Positions 25,681 through 32,694 of a DNA stretch of 64,000 nucleotides are shown piece after piece. The position numbers and the translations under genes are program-made. This DNA is from Halosolutus gelatinilyticus (GTDB taxonomy: Archaea; Halobacteriota; Halobacteria; Halobacteriales; Natrialbaceae), in assembly GCF_023028105.1 (NCBI RefSeq), contig NZ_CP095491.1, positions 3,720,001-3,784,000 of the forward strand, read 5' to 3'. Within the stretch, counting starts at the first letter, position 1. Every line of letters starts with the position of its first letter. A model generated the notes under the pieces. The model saw nothing but the letters and a program-made list of their open reading frames with translations, was not told the origin of the DNA and did no database searches.

Positions 25681-26497
25681 CGGTATTCTCCTCAACGACC
25701 CTCTGGTCAGCGGTATCGGCGGCGCTGGCCTCACTGTCCGTCTCTCCTGCGGTGCCGCGCTCGTCGGTCGTGAGTTCGAGGAAAGCATCCTCCAGCGAGC
25801 GCGTCTCACCAGTCTCTGCGCGGCGTTCGAGATTAGCGGGCGAACCTTCAGCGACCAACTCTCCATCGTAGAGGATTCCGACCGTGTCAGCGACCTCTTC
25901 GACAACAGGGAGGATATGCGTCGAGAGGAAGACGGTCGTTCCCGCGTTGGCGAGTTCCGTAATCATCTCCCGGAGCGTCCGTGCAGCGCGTGGATCCAGC
26001 CCGGACGTGGGTTCGTCAAGGAAGACCACATTGGGTTCGTGGAGGACGGCCTGTATGTAGGCGGTTTTCTGCCGCATTCCCTTCGAATAGTCCGCGATCC
26101 GCGTGTCGGCATCTGCCGTGAGATCCAGTTTGTTGAGGAGTACATTGATTCGGTCACGTGCCGCTTCCGCGGGGAGATCGCGGAGACCGGCGGCGTATTC
26201 GAGCTGTTCGTAGGCCGTCGCGTGGTCGTACAGTGGTGGTTCCTCGGGTAAGTATCCGATGTGGGTGCGGAGGCCGTCTCGGTCCGTGATCGAGACGCCA
26301 GCAACGGAACCGGCTCCCTTGGTTGGCCGTGTAAGCCCGGTTAACATTCGCATCGTCGTGGTTTTCCCTGCGCCGTTCGGCCCAAGAAATCCGTAGACCG
26401 ATCCACTTGGGATAGAAAGATCTAGACCACTGATGGCGGTAGTCTCGCCATATTGCTTTGTTAATCCTTTAGCGAAGACAGCAGGTTGATCGTTCAC
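25673..26497 (-). CDS. ABC transporter ATP-binding protein
   Basis: The 274-residue ATPase shows Walker A GPNGAGKTTTMRMLTGL (about residues 39-55), the Q-loop region GYLPEEPPLYDHATAYEQLE, a weakly conserved signature YSKGMRQKTAYIQAVLHEP, Walker B VVFLDEPTSGLDPRAARTL and the switch His in STHILPVVEEVAD. This type pairs with ABC-2 permeases for export. Its TATA box GGTTATAATG lies 22-31 nt upstream of ATG 26497. Confidence 0.9.
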   Translation of the reverse strand: MNDQPAVFAKGLTKQYGETTAISGLDLSIPSGSVYGFLGPNGAGKTTTMRMLTGLTRPTKGAGSVAGVSITDRDGLRTHIGYLPEEPPLYDHATAYEQLEYAAGLRDLPAEAARDRINVLLNKLDLTADADTRIADYSKGMRQKTAYIQAVLHEPNVVFLDEPTSGLDPRAARTLREMITELANAGTTVFLSTHILPVVEEVADTVGILYDGELVAEGSPANLERRAETGETRSLEDAFLELTTDERGTAGETDSEASAADTADQRVVEENTDG

Positions 26498-26518
26498 AGG
26501 ATGGTGTTTTCATACGTA

Positions 26519-26528
26519 CATTATAACC
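26519..26528 (-). promoter_or_regulatory. TATA box of the ABC exporter operon
   Basis: GGTTATAATG on the minus strand, 22-31 nt before the start codon, lies inside the transposon-like unit. The cargo therefore brings its own promoter. Confidence 0.5.
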
Positions 26529-26649
26529 TTTCTTGTGACAGCTTCCGAAGATAGTGAACAATGCATATCCTGTACTGACCGTAGAGCACTCAGAATACGT
26601 CAGCTGTTGAGGGTTTCAACAGAACCCGTCGTCAAAAATCGTTACGGGC

Positions 26650-26720
26650 GATTTAAACTAGACGAGACGCGCGCAGCGTAGCGAGCACGTCTCGGCGTGG
26701 TTCAAATCTGCCCCAATCCA
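26650..26720 (+). repeat. 71-bp direct repeat DR2 ending in a tRNA-Val tail
   Basis: Second copy of the repeat at 23313-23383. It has the same inverted GATTTnAAC/GTTCAAATC arms and ends GCCCCAATCCA, one base different from the tRNA tail. Removing the transposon-like unit would leave two tandem tRNA-tail repeats about 140 bp apart. Confidence 0.7.
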
Positions 26721-26847
26721 TTTCTAACGGAACAACGATCGACGAGCGCAGTGTGGCGCGCCGCGCCACGGAACAGCGAACGGCGAAGCCGTGAGCGTCT
26801 CGACGAGGGTCATCCGGTTCGATTGATCCGAAGTGACCAGATGGACG

Positions 26848-26884
26848 GGATGACGCACGCTGGAATCGAACCAGCGGACCAAAC
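26848..26884 (-). other. tRNA 3'-end-like fragment
   Basis: The minus strand reads GGTCC GCTGG TTCGATT CCAGC GTGCGTC: a perfect T-arm stem with a TTCGATT loop and acceptor-like 3' bases, right after the acetyltransferase stop. No matching 5' half is present. It may be an att scar from a different tRNA gene. Confidence 0.3.
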
Positions 26885-26885
26885 G

Positions 26886-27422
26886 TTATCGACGCTGTTG
26901 CCACTCAGAGACGAGTAATCCGTACGAGATACAGTCGTGGTATTCACCATCGACGAAATCTTGCTCTCGTTGCCTCCCTTCCTCGACGAACCCGATCTTC
27001 TCCAAAAGGTGTCGGGCTGGTTCATTAAACTCGATGACCTCTGCTACGAACTTGTGAAGCCGACAGTGGTCAAACCCGTACTTGATGAGCAGTTTGGCAG
27101 CCTCGGTTCCGTAGCCTTCGCCGGAGTAGTCCGGATGTATCCAACAACTTGGTTCCGCAACGCCTGCGGTCTCGTTCACCTCTGAAAATCCGACTAAGCC
27201 AACGGGCTCCGCCTCAGTGGTGACGAGGAAGCGAACGGTGGACGATGATTCCGAATCCGGAGAGAAGATGGAGCGAATTTCGTTCAGGGAGTATGGTCTG
27301 GATGGCTGCATCGTCTTCCAGATCTCGGAAGAGTTGACTGTTTCGTGGATGAACTCCACATCTTCTTCTTCAACCGTGCGGAGCGACACTGAATTACCGA
27401 TAAGAAAGGCTGGCTCGGACAT
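26886..27422 (-). CDS. GNAT-family N-acetyltransferase (RimJ/RimL-like)
   Basis: A 178-residue acetyltransferase of the type that acetylates protein N termini or small amines. The order of motifs is NSVSLRTVEEEDVEFIHETV at the N terminus, PVGLVGFSEVNE (strand 4), CWIHPDYSGEGYGTEAAKLL (acetyl-CoA loop, G-x-G-x-G/A) and VIEFNEPARHLLEKIGFVEE (motif B). It stands alone between the tRNA-tail repeats and the next operon and is probably accessory. Confidence 0.85.
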   Translation of the reverse strand: MSEPAFLIGNSVSLRTVEEEDVEFIHETVNSSEIWKTMQPSRPYSLNEIRSIFSPDSESSSTVRFLVTTEAEPVGLVGFSEVNETAGVAEPSCWIHPDYSGEGYGTEAAKLLIKYGFDHCRLHKFVAEVIEFNEPARHLLEKIGFVEEGRQREQDFVDGEYHDCISYGLLVSEWQQRR

Positions 27423-27736
27423 GAACTACGTCGGCAGTAGCTTCGCTTAACGATTGTGCGTTCTATATTCTGAGACCACGTTACCGCCTCCCCAGATACG
27501 TTCGCGTGTCTTCGTCGGAGATGTTCCTCTTGTCGCTGTCGTAGCCAATGACGATGTCTTCGAGGGCGATGAGTGGCGGGCGTTCTCCAGCCAACTTGGT
27601 TGACCCCCTCGATCGTCGTTCGATCGAAGTGACGATCACGACCGATCGATGCCTATGGAATTGCCGATCGCCACGTTCAGATACCCGCCGTGAGAGGTGT
27701 ACGGCGTGCTGCTGGCGCCGAACGACAGTGATCGCG
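27423..27736. other. Intergenic region with a short possible coding remnant
   Basis: On the minus strand 27481-27639, from a possible GTG, 52 codons end LEDIVIGYDSDKRNISDEDT and TYLGRR before TAA. The codon use looks real, but I recognise no family. It could be the C-terminal scrap of a lost gene. Nothing else is visible here. Confidence 0.3.
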
Positions 27737-28501
27737 ATGGCTCGTGATAGGGATCAGACGAATCTGACGCAGTTCGACGGCTCCGACGATCGTTTCGACA
27801 CCACGGCCGATCGATCCTCCGACGAGCCGTTCGTCCTCGAGCTCAAATCGAGCGCCCGGGAGCGAAACAGCGCGGTCGAGGCGATCGCAAGCGACCGGGG
27901 ACGGCTGCTCGAGTGCGACTCGCGGGCCGATGCGGAGTCGATCGCCGCGCGATGTTCGGAGAGGGGCAAGGTTCGGGTGCGACTCCAGGCCGTCGCGCCG
28001 CAGGACGAGACGCCGGCGGACGCCTACCTGGTAGCCCAGCCCGAGCGACGCACTGCGACGCCGATCGATCCCGACGCCGAAACGTGGCGATTCCAGCCGG
28101 CGGCGAACCAGTACGGGGCGATCGGGCAGGCGCTCGTGACGACGCCGCGGACGAACCCGCCGGCGCTGACCTACTACGTGCGGGAGGATCTCGGTCTGGA
28201 GGTGGACGAGGTGCGGGTCCGGCTCCGCGAGCCGTCGCTCGTGACCGAGCGGCTCGCCGACGGGCGGCGGGCGAGCTGGCTCCCCGACGTCGTCGCCGAG
28301 GCGGTCCGCGAGTCGACGGGGGCGACGCTCCGCGAGTACCACTGCGAGGTCAAGACCGGCAACGCGTCGTTCGAGCGCGACCAAGTCGCGGTCATGGAGG
28401 CGAAAGCCGACGAGCCGGGCGTCGCGGTCCTGAAGATCCGCGTCGCGATCGACGACGTGCCCGAGGAGTACGGGATTCGAATTCGCGACGTATCGCCGTG
28501 A
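27737..28501 (+). CDS. Conserved haloarchaeal hypothetical protein
   Basis: ATG 27737 (MARDRDQTNLTQFDGSDDRF) is preferred over 27548, which adds sequence with poor codon bias. The 254-residue product is acidic. It has two alpha/beta regions, PFVLELKSSARERNSAVEAI near the start and YYVREDLGLEVDEVRVRLRE in the middle. No catalytic motif is recognised and no function is proposed. Confidence 0.6.
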   Translation: MARDRDQTNLTQFDGSDDRFDTTADRSSDEPFVLELKSSARERNSAVEAIASDRGRLLECDSRADAESIAARCSERGKVRVRLQAVAPQDETPADAYLVAQPERRTATPIDPDAETWRFQPAANQYGAIGQALVTTPRTNPPALTYYVREDLGLEVDEVRVRLREPSLVTERLADGRRASWLPDVVAEAVRESTGATLREYHCEVKTGNASFERDQVAVMEAKADEPGVAVLKIRVAIDDVPEEYGIRIRDVSP

Positions 28502-28584
28502 GCGACGGATCCGGGAGCGGGGTCGATCGCTCGGGTGCACCCGCGCGACGAACGCTTAAGGCCGTTCCCGTAGTATTATAGATC

Positions 28585-28725
28585 ATGACATACAAACTAC
28601 GGTGCGACAGCTGCGACCTGGACCGCGAGGTCGCCGACTGGGCCGACGCCAACAAGTACGCCAGCGACCATGAGGCGGAGTTCAGCGCGCACTGGGTGAG
28701 CATCCACGAACTCCAGCACGCCTAA
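28585..28725 (+). CDS. 46-residue CxxC microprotein
   Basis: The frame MTYKLRCDSCDLDREVADWA onwards ends SIHELQHA. It holds one CxxC pair and several His residues that could complete a zinc site. A TATA-like TATTATA lies about 10 bases before the start, so the mRNA may be leaderless. Typical of haloarchaeal small zinc proteins. Confidence 0.6.
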   Translation: MTYKLRCDSCDLDREVADWADANKYASDHEAEFSAHWVSIHELQHA

Positions 28726-28846
28726 CCGCTCGGTATGCCGGGTTTTGAGTGCCCGATCGCTTCTTTTGCTCGCAGTATCGGCTCGAATCGATCTGCACGG
28801 TCGCAGCGCCCGCTATCGTCACTACCGGTAGCGCCGCCGACGGCCC

Positions 28847-28996
28847 TTAAACCACGGCCTGAACCCAGTCCGCGGTGACGAACTTGTACCGACACCCCTC
28901 GCAGAGGGCGACCTCCACGACCTCGTCCGTCGCCAAGTAGATGTGGTACCGGCTGGTCGGGAGCTCTTCGCCACAGTTCGCGCAGATCGTCGTCAT
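28847..28996 (-). CDS. 49-residue zinc-finger microprotein
   Basis: ATG 28996 gives MTTICANCGEELPTSRYHIY and a second Cys pair (CEGC), so one zinc-binding site is formed by CxxC and CxxC. It is a DNA-gyrase-inhibitor-like or rubredoxin-like fold at most. The role is unknown. The longer start at 29032 adds a hydrophobic stretch that looks like intergenic sequence. Confidence 0.6.
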   Translation of the reverse strand: MTTICANCGEELPTSRYHIYLATDEVVEVALCEGCRYKFVTADWVQAVV

Positions 28997-29147
28997 CTCC
29001 CCATCGAGCAAAACTACGATAAGGAGTAGCATAACTTCTCACCCCGCGCCGTGATCGTTCTCCGCCGATCGGCGCTCCCCCGAAGACAGCTGTGTCGATC
29101 GATCCGACGCAGCGACGAATCCGTCCCGCGCCGTCTCGGATCGCCGA

Positions 29148-29855
29148 TCACTCTCGAGTCGATCGATCGGCGCGACCGTCGATCCCGTCGATTCGCCGCC
29201 GGAGTTCCGACACGACGTTCGGCGGCAGGTCCAGTCGAGCCAGCCACTCTCGGTGTCGCTCCGGGTCGCCGTGGCCGGCGACGAACCCGTTGAGCCGCGC
29301 GACGACCGCCGAATCGACGAACGAATCCCCGTAGAGGGCCGCGAGTTCGTCGCCGACGACCGGCGTCGATCGCAGTTCGTACTTCTGGTGGTACGGTTCG
29401 GCGAGGGTGAACCCGTCGAGGGCCTCGATCGCGGTCTCGGCCGACGTCCCGGCCCGCTCTTCGAGCGCCGTCCGCCGCCTCCGGGCCGTCTCGAACTGGT
29501 CGTCGTCGTGCGCGAGGACGACGCTGCGGTACTGGCGCTTGTGCGTCGGCGACGACCAGGCGTGATTCGACCAGAAGACGTCCAGCAGATCGTCGTAGGA
29601 CAGCGCGTCGGGATCGTACTCGACCTGGACGACCTCGGTGTGGTCGCCGAGCGAGTAGTAGCTCGGATCCGGCGTCGTGCCGCCGGCGTACCCGACGCGA
29701 GTCCGGACGACGCCCTCGATCGCGCCGAACCGGGCGTCGGGGCCCCAGAAGCAGCCCATGCCGAACGTCGCCGTCCTCGTCTCGTCCGGTTCGGGACCTG
29801 CCTGATCCTCGGCGGCTGAGGGGGCGAGCGCGGGCTCGCGGTTCGAGTCGTCCAT
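29148..29855 (-). CDS. msrA: Peptide methionine-S-sulfoxide reductase
   Basis: MsrA repairs oxidised methionine (S form). The catalytic motif GMGCFWG places the nucleophile at Cys35 after a polar N terminus. Downstream are VRTRVGYAGG, YYSLGDHTEVVQVEYDP, WSNHAWSSPTHKRQYRSVV and the C-terminal EPYHQKYELR. ATG 29855 with a GGAAG element is chosen over the upstream start at 29963, which adds 36 Arg-rich residues unlike the family. No resolving Cys is seen near the C terminus. Confidence 0.92.
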   Translation of the reverse strand: MDDSNREPALAPSAAEDQAGPEPDETRTATFGMGCFWGPDARFGAIEGVVRTRVGYAGGTTPDPSYYSLGDHTEVVQVEYDPDALSYDDLLDVFWSNHAWSSPTHKRQYRSVVLAHDDDQFETARRRRTALEERAGTSAETAIEALDGFTLAEPYHQKYELRSTPVVGDELAALYGDSFVDSAVVARLNGFVAGHGDPERHREWLARLDLPPNVVSELRRRIDGIDGRADRSTRE

Positions 29856-29970
29856 ACTTCCTTCAGGGGCTGCAGCCGTTTGCGTCCTCCGCTCTCGAAA
29901 GCGTTCGTCGCGGCCGTCGCGGTTCCGACCGCCGATCGTCGTCGATCGCCGGTGATTTGTCACCGATTGA

Positions 29971-30150
29971 CTACAGCACGAACGACGCGATCATCGCGAG
30001 GACGAACAGCGCGGCGACGATCGAAAGCGCCTCGTATCGGTACCCGGAGTCGCCGTCGAGGTCGGGCGTGCCGAACGCGACGCCGAGAAGGCCGCCGACG
30101 GCGACGATCAACACCGCGATCGCGTAGATCGAGTACAGGATACTCGCCAT
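29971..30150 (-). CDS. Small two-helix membrane protein
   Basis: ATG 30150 gives 59 residues (MASILYSIYAIAVLIVAVGG onwards), two hydrophobic helices around a DLDGDSGYRYE loop. It is upstream of msrA on the same strand. No function is known. Confidence 0.55.
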   Translation of the reverse strand: MASILYSIYAIAVLIVAVGGLLGVAFGTPDLDGDSGYRYEALSIVAALFVLAMIASFVL

Positions 30151-30278
30151 GTGATAGCGTACGGCGTCCAGTCCCGTAAACCCCCGACGCACCGGTTAGC
30201 GCTTCGACGCGAGCGATCGGTCGAGGGCGTCGACCGGCACCGGAAGTCCGACGATCGGCGAAACCGAGGATCGCGGGT

Positions 30279-31319
30279 TCACCCGTCGTCAGTGCCGCTC
30301 GTGCCGGGTTCGTCCCGGGAAGCCGGTTCGCCGCCGTCGGCGGCGGTCGTCCCGGTCGCGGCTCGCTCCCGACGCTGGCGCAGGTAGCGCGCCCGGAGCA
30401 CGTTCCCGTACACCGAGAGCAACAGACCGAGGAGCAACACGAACATCCCGATGTTGATCCCGATCGTCCGCAGGACGCTGCCTTCGTTGAACGCCAGCGT
30501 CTCCGGGACGGGGTAGCCGCCGTAGTCGAGGCTGGCCACGAGCACGCTGACGATACCGACGACGACGAGCACGGCGACGACGTTTGTCGCCCAGCGCCAC
30601 GATGGTCTGAGCCGAAGGCGTTCGATCCCCGTCGTCTCATACTCGTCCGGATTGCCGTGGAAGTTCGGCGTCTGGTCTTTCGGCAGGAACGCCTTCATCT
30701 CGATGGGGTAGAACGCGGGGTGGAACCCGTGCTCGAAGGTGTGAAACAGCACGCCCATCAGCATGATGACACCGAGCAGGCCGTGGAAGGCGACGAACGC
30801 CATCGCGACCGACTGGGAGTTATAGAAGTCGATCAGCCAGGTCTTGCGCCAGATGAGCAGCCCCGAGATCATCAGCAAGAGTAGTTCGACCGTGAAGATC
30901 CAGATGACGCCCTTCCCGACGTAGGAGAGCAGCGGCACCTCGTCGGCCTTGTAGCCCGCGAACTGCCGCGCGTTGGGGTGGCGCTCGTCGGCCCGCCCGA
31001 GCGCGAACTTGACGTCCTGGACGAACGCCGCCGCGTCCGCCCGAAGGTCCGGAAGTACCTCGCGGAAGTTCGATCGACTCGCCGATCGGATGAGCATGTA
31101 GGGCACCCAGAACCCGGTCAAGAGGATCAGCGCGAAGCCAGCGAGGCGGTGGATCGAGAGCACGCCCCGGTTGCCGCCCATCAGTTCGACCATCCACCAC
31201 AGTTCGGTGTTGAACGCGATGGCGTAGCCGGTGAAAAAGAGAACGAACACCGTCAGCGCCAGCAGCGAGTGGAACATCGTGGTGACCCGCGAGAACTTGC
31301 CGTGATCGAGGTTCGTCAC
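30279..31319 (-). CDS. Formate dehydrogenase cytochrome b (gamma) subunit
   Basis: The 346-residue membrane protein has four main helices and resembles the di-haem cytochrome b subunit of membrane formate dehydrogenases. Candidate haem ligands are His residues in TTMFHSLLALTVFVLFFTGY, LSIHRLAGFALILL, and VAFHGLLGVIMLMGVLFHTF. An additional C-terminal pair of helices is present (NVVAVLVVVGIVSVLVASLD). It is last of four genes joined by ATGA overlaps. It would pass electrons from the catalytic and iron-sulfur subunits to the quinone pool. Confidence 0.85.
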   Translation of the reverse strand: MTNLDHGKFSRVTTMFHSLLALTVFVLFFTGYAIAFNTELWWMVELMGGNRGVLSIHRLAGFALILLTGFWVPYMLIRSASRSNFREVLPDLRADAAAFVQDVKFALGRADERHPNARQFAGYKADEVPLLSYVGKGVIWIFTVELLLLMISGLLIWRKTWLIDFYNSQSVAMAFVAFHGLLGVIMLMGVLFHTFEHGFHPAFYPIEMKAFLPKDQTPNFHGNPDEYETTGIERLRLRPSWRWATNVVAVLVVVGIVSVLVASLDYGGYPVPETLAFNEGSVLRTIGINIGMFVLLLGLLLSVYGNVLRARYLRQRRERAATGTTAADGGEPASRDEPGTSGTDDG

Positions 31320-32005
31320 GACGGCTCACCCCCGCTACCGGAGCGATCGTCGGCTGGCTCTCGGTCGGACCGGTCGCGATCGAGGGGCCCACGGGTCCGT
31401 TCGCCGCCGTCCGTGGCGGCAGTCGTCTCCCCCGATCGCGTCGCCCGCTCCGGCGGTTGCATCCGGGCTGCGAGGCGACGGAACGCCGCCCAGTGAATGA
31501 ACACCATCACGAGGATGAAGATCCCCATGACGACGTCGGCGAGGTGGACCAGCGCGATCGCCAGGTCGAGAAGCGGCCCCGTATTACCGACGACCCAGTC
31601 GGCGCCCACGCCGCCGCCCTCGACGGTCGGCCGAACGCGCAAGACGTTCTCGAAGAACGGGGCCCGGCCCGACACGAGCGCGATCGCGCCGACCGCGAGG
31701 ACGAGCGCGATCAGGGCGCTGGTCCAGAACGCGACTCGATTCGAGCCGTCCTGAGTCTCCGTCTCGGCTTCGTTCGGTTGATCGGGGTCCGGAGCGCGTT
31801 CGTCGTCCGCACGCTCCTGTCGGCGATCGTCGCCGTATCCGCCGTCGATCTCTCCGTCGCGCGGGGCGTCCGGGGACGGATCGTCATCGCGACGATCGCC
31901 GGGCGCGTCGCGTTCGCGCGGTTCGTCTGCTGGCGAGTCGTCGTCCGGGGCCGTCGGCCCGTCGGCGCGATCGTCGGGGTCGTCCGGAGGTCGATCGTCG
32001 CTCAT
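31316..32005 (-). CDS. Membrane subunit of the formate dehydrogenase operon
   Basis: The 229-residue product has a long acidic, Pro- and Asp-rich N terminus (to about residue 85), two hydrophobic helices (FWTSALIALVLAVGAIALVS and LADVVMGIFILVMVFIHWAA) and a polar tail. It overlaps its neighbours on both sides by 4 bases. No homologue outside such operons is recognised. It probably helps anchor the enzyme or binds a haem, but this is inferred from position only. Confidence 0.65.
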   Translation of the reverse strand: MSDDRPPDDPDDRADGPTAPDDDSPADEPRERDAPGDRRDDDPSPDAPRDGEIDGGYGDDRRQERADDERAPDPDQPNEAETETQDGSNRVAFWTSALIALVLAVGAIALVSGRAPFFENVLRVRPTVEGGGVGADWVVGNTGPLLDLAIALVHLADVVMGIFILVMVFIHWAAFRRLAARMQPPERATRSGETTAATDGGERTRGPLDRDRSDREPADDRSGSGGEPS

Positions 32006-32694
32006 TGGTCTGGGTTGTAGTCCTGGAAGAGCTGGGCGTCTTCCTCGCCGAAGATTATCTCCATGGCCTGGTCGTTGAAGAACGAGCCGCTGCCGCGCTT
32101 CTCGAGTTCGTCCGAGATTTCCCCCGCGCTGCCGACGAGGATCGCATCGGTCGCGCACTCCTCGGCGCAGGCGGGTCCCTTGCCCGCTTCCTGGCGCGGG
32201 CGACAGCCGGTGCACTTGTCCATGATGCCGCCGGTGCCGAAGAGCTGGGCCGAGCCGTCGTTGCTGTCGGGGAACTGCGGCGCGCCGAACGGACAGCCCG
32301 AGAGGCAGTACTGGCAGCCGACGCAGAGGTCGTCTTGCACCGTCACGAACCCGTCCTCCTCCTTCTGGAGCGCGTTCGTCGGACAGACCGAGACGCACGG
32401 TGCGTTCTCGCAGTGGTAACACTGCATCGGCAGGCTCGTCTCGCCGGGATTCTCGCCGGCGATCAGCGGATCGACCTTGGCGGCGTTCTCCCCCTGCGGT
32501 CCCGCGATCCCCTCGGCCATGGTCGTGATGTCGATGCGCTGGTTCTGGATCTCGCGGTCCCAGGTGCGTTTGCAGGCGACGACGCAGCCCCCGCAGTCGA
32601 TGCAGGCCTCGACGTCGGGGAAGATCCGCATCCCCTCGCCCGTGCTCATCACGCCCTGGCTCATCACGTCTCCGGATGGTCCTTCCTGTGTCAC
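32002..32694 (-). CDS. Formate dehydrogenase iron-sulfur (beta) subunit
   Basis: A 230-residue ferredoxin-like subunit with four Cys clusters in the FdnH/DMSO-reductase-family pattern: CIDCGGCVVAC (residues 31-41), CYHCENAPCVSVCP, CVGCQYCLSGCPFG, and CTGCRPRQEAGKGPACAEEC. It should hold four [4Fe-4S] clusters carrying electrons from the molybdenum site to the cytochrome b. It has no signal peptide and is presumably co-exported with the Tat-signal alpha subunit. Confidence 0.9.
   Translation of the reverse strand: MTQEGPSGDVMSQGVMSTGEGMRIFPDVEACIDCGGCVVACKRTWDREIQNQRIDITTMAEGIAGPQGENAAKVDPLIAGENPGETSLPMQCYHCENAPCVSVCPTNALQKEEDGFVTVQDDLCVGCQYCLSGCPFGAPQFPDSNDGSAQLFGTGGIMDKCTGCRPRQEAGKGPACAEECATDAILVGSAGEISDELEKRGSGSFFNDQAMEIIFGEEDAQLFQDYNPDQ

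Larger units (their letters stand above)
23434..26626. mobile_element. Transposon-like unit with IS6-type ends carrying an ABC exporter
   Basis: The left end GGCTCTGTTGAAACCCT (23434-23450) and the reverse complement of the right end GGTTCTGTTGAAACCCT (26610-26626) match at 16 of 17 positions. They resemble IS6-family termini. Directly outside lie CGTTGTCA (23426-23433) and CGTCGTCA (26627-26634), 7 of 8 identical, the 8-bp duplication length of IS6 elements. Inside are a small membrane protein gene and an ABC permease and ATPase pair; no transposase is seen. The unit must be moved in trans, or be a composite scar that lost its transposases. Confidence 0.65.
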
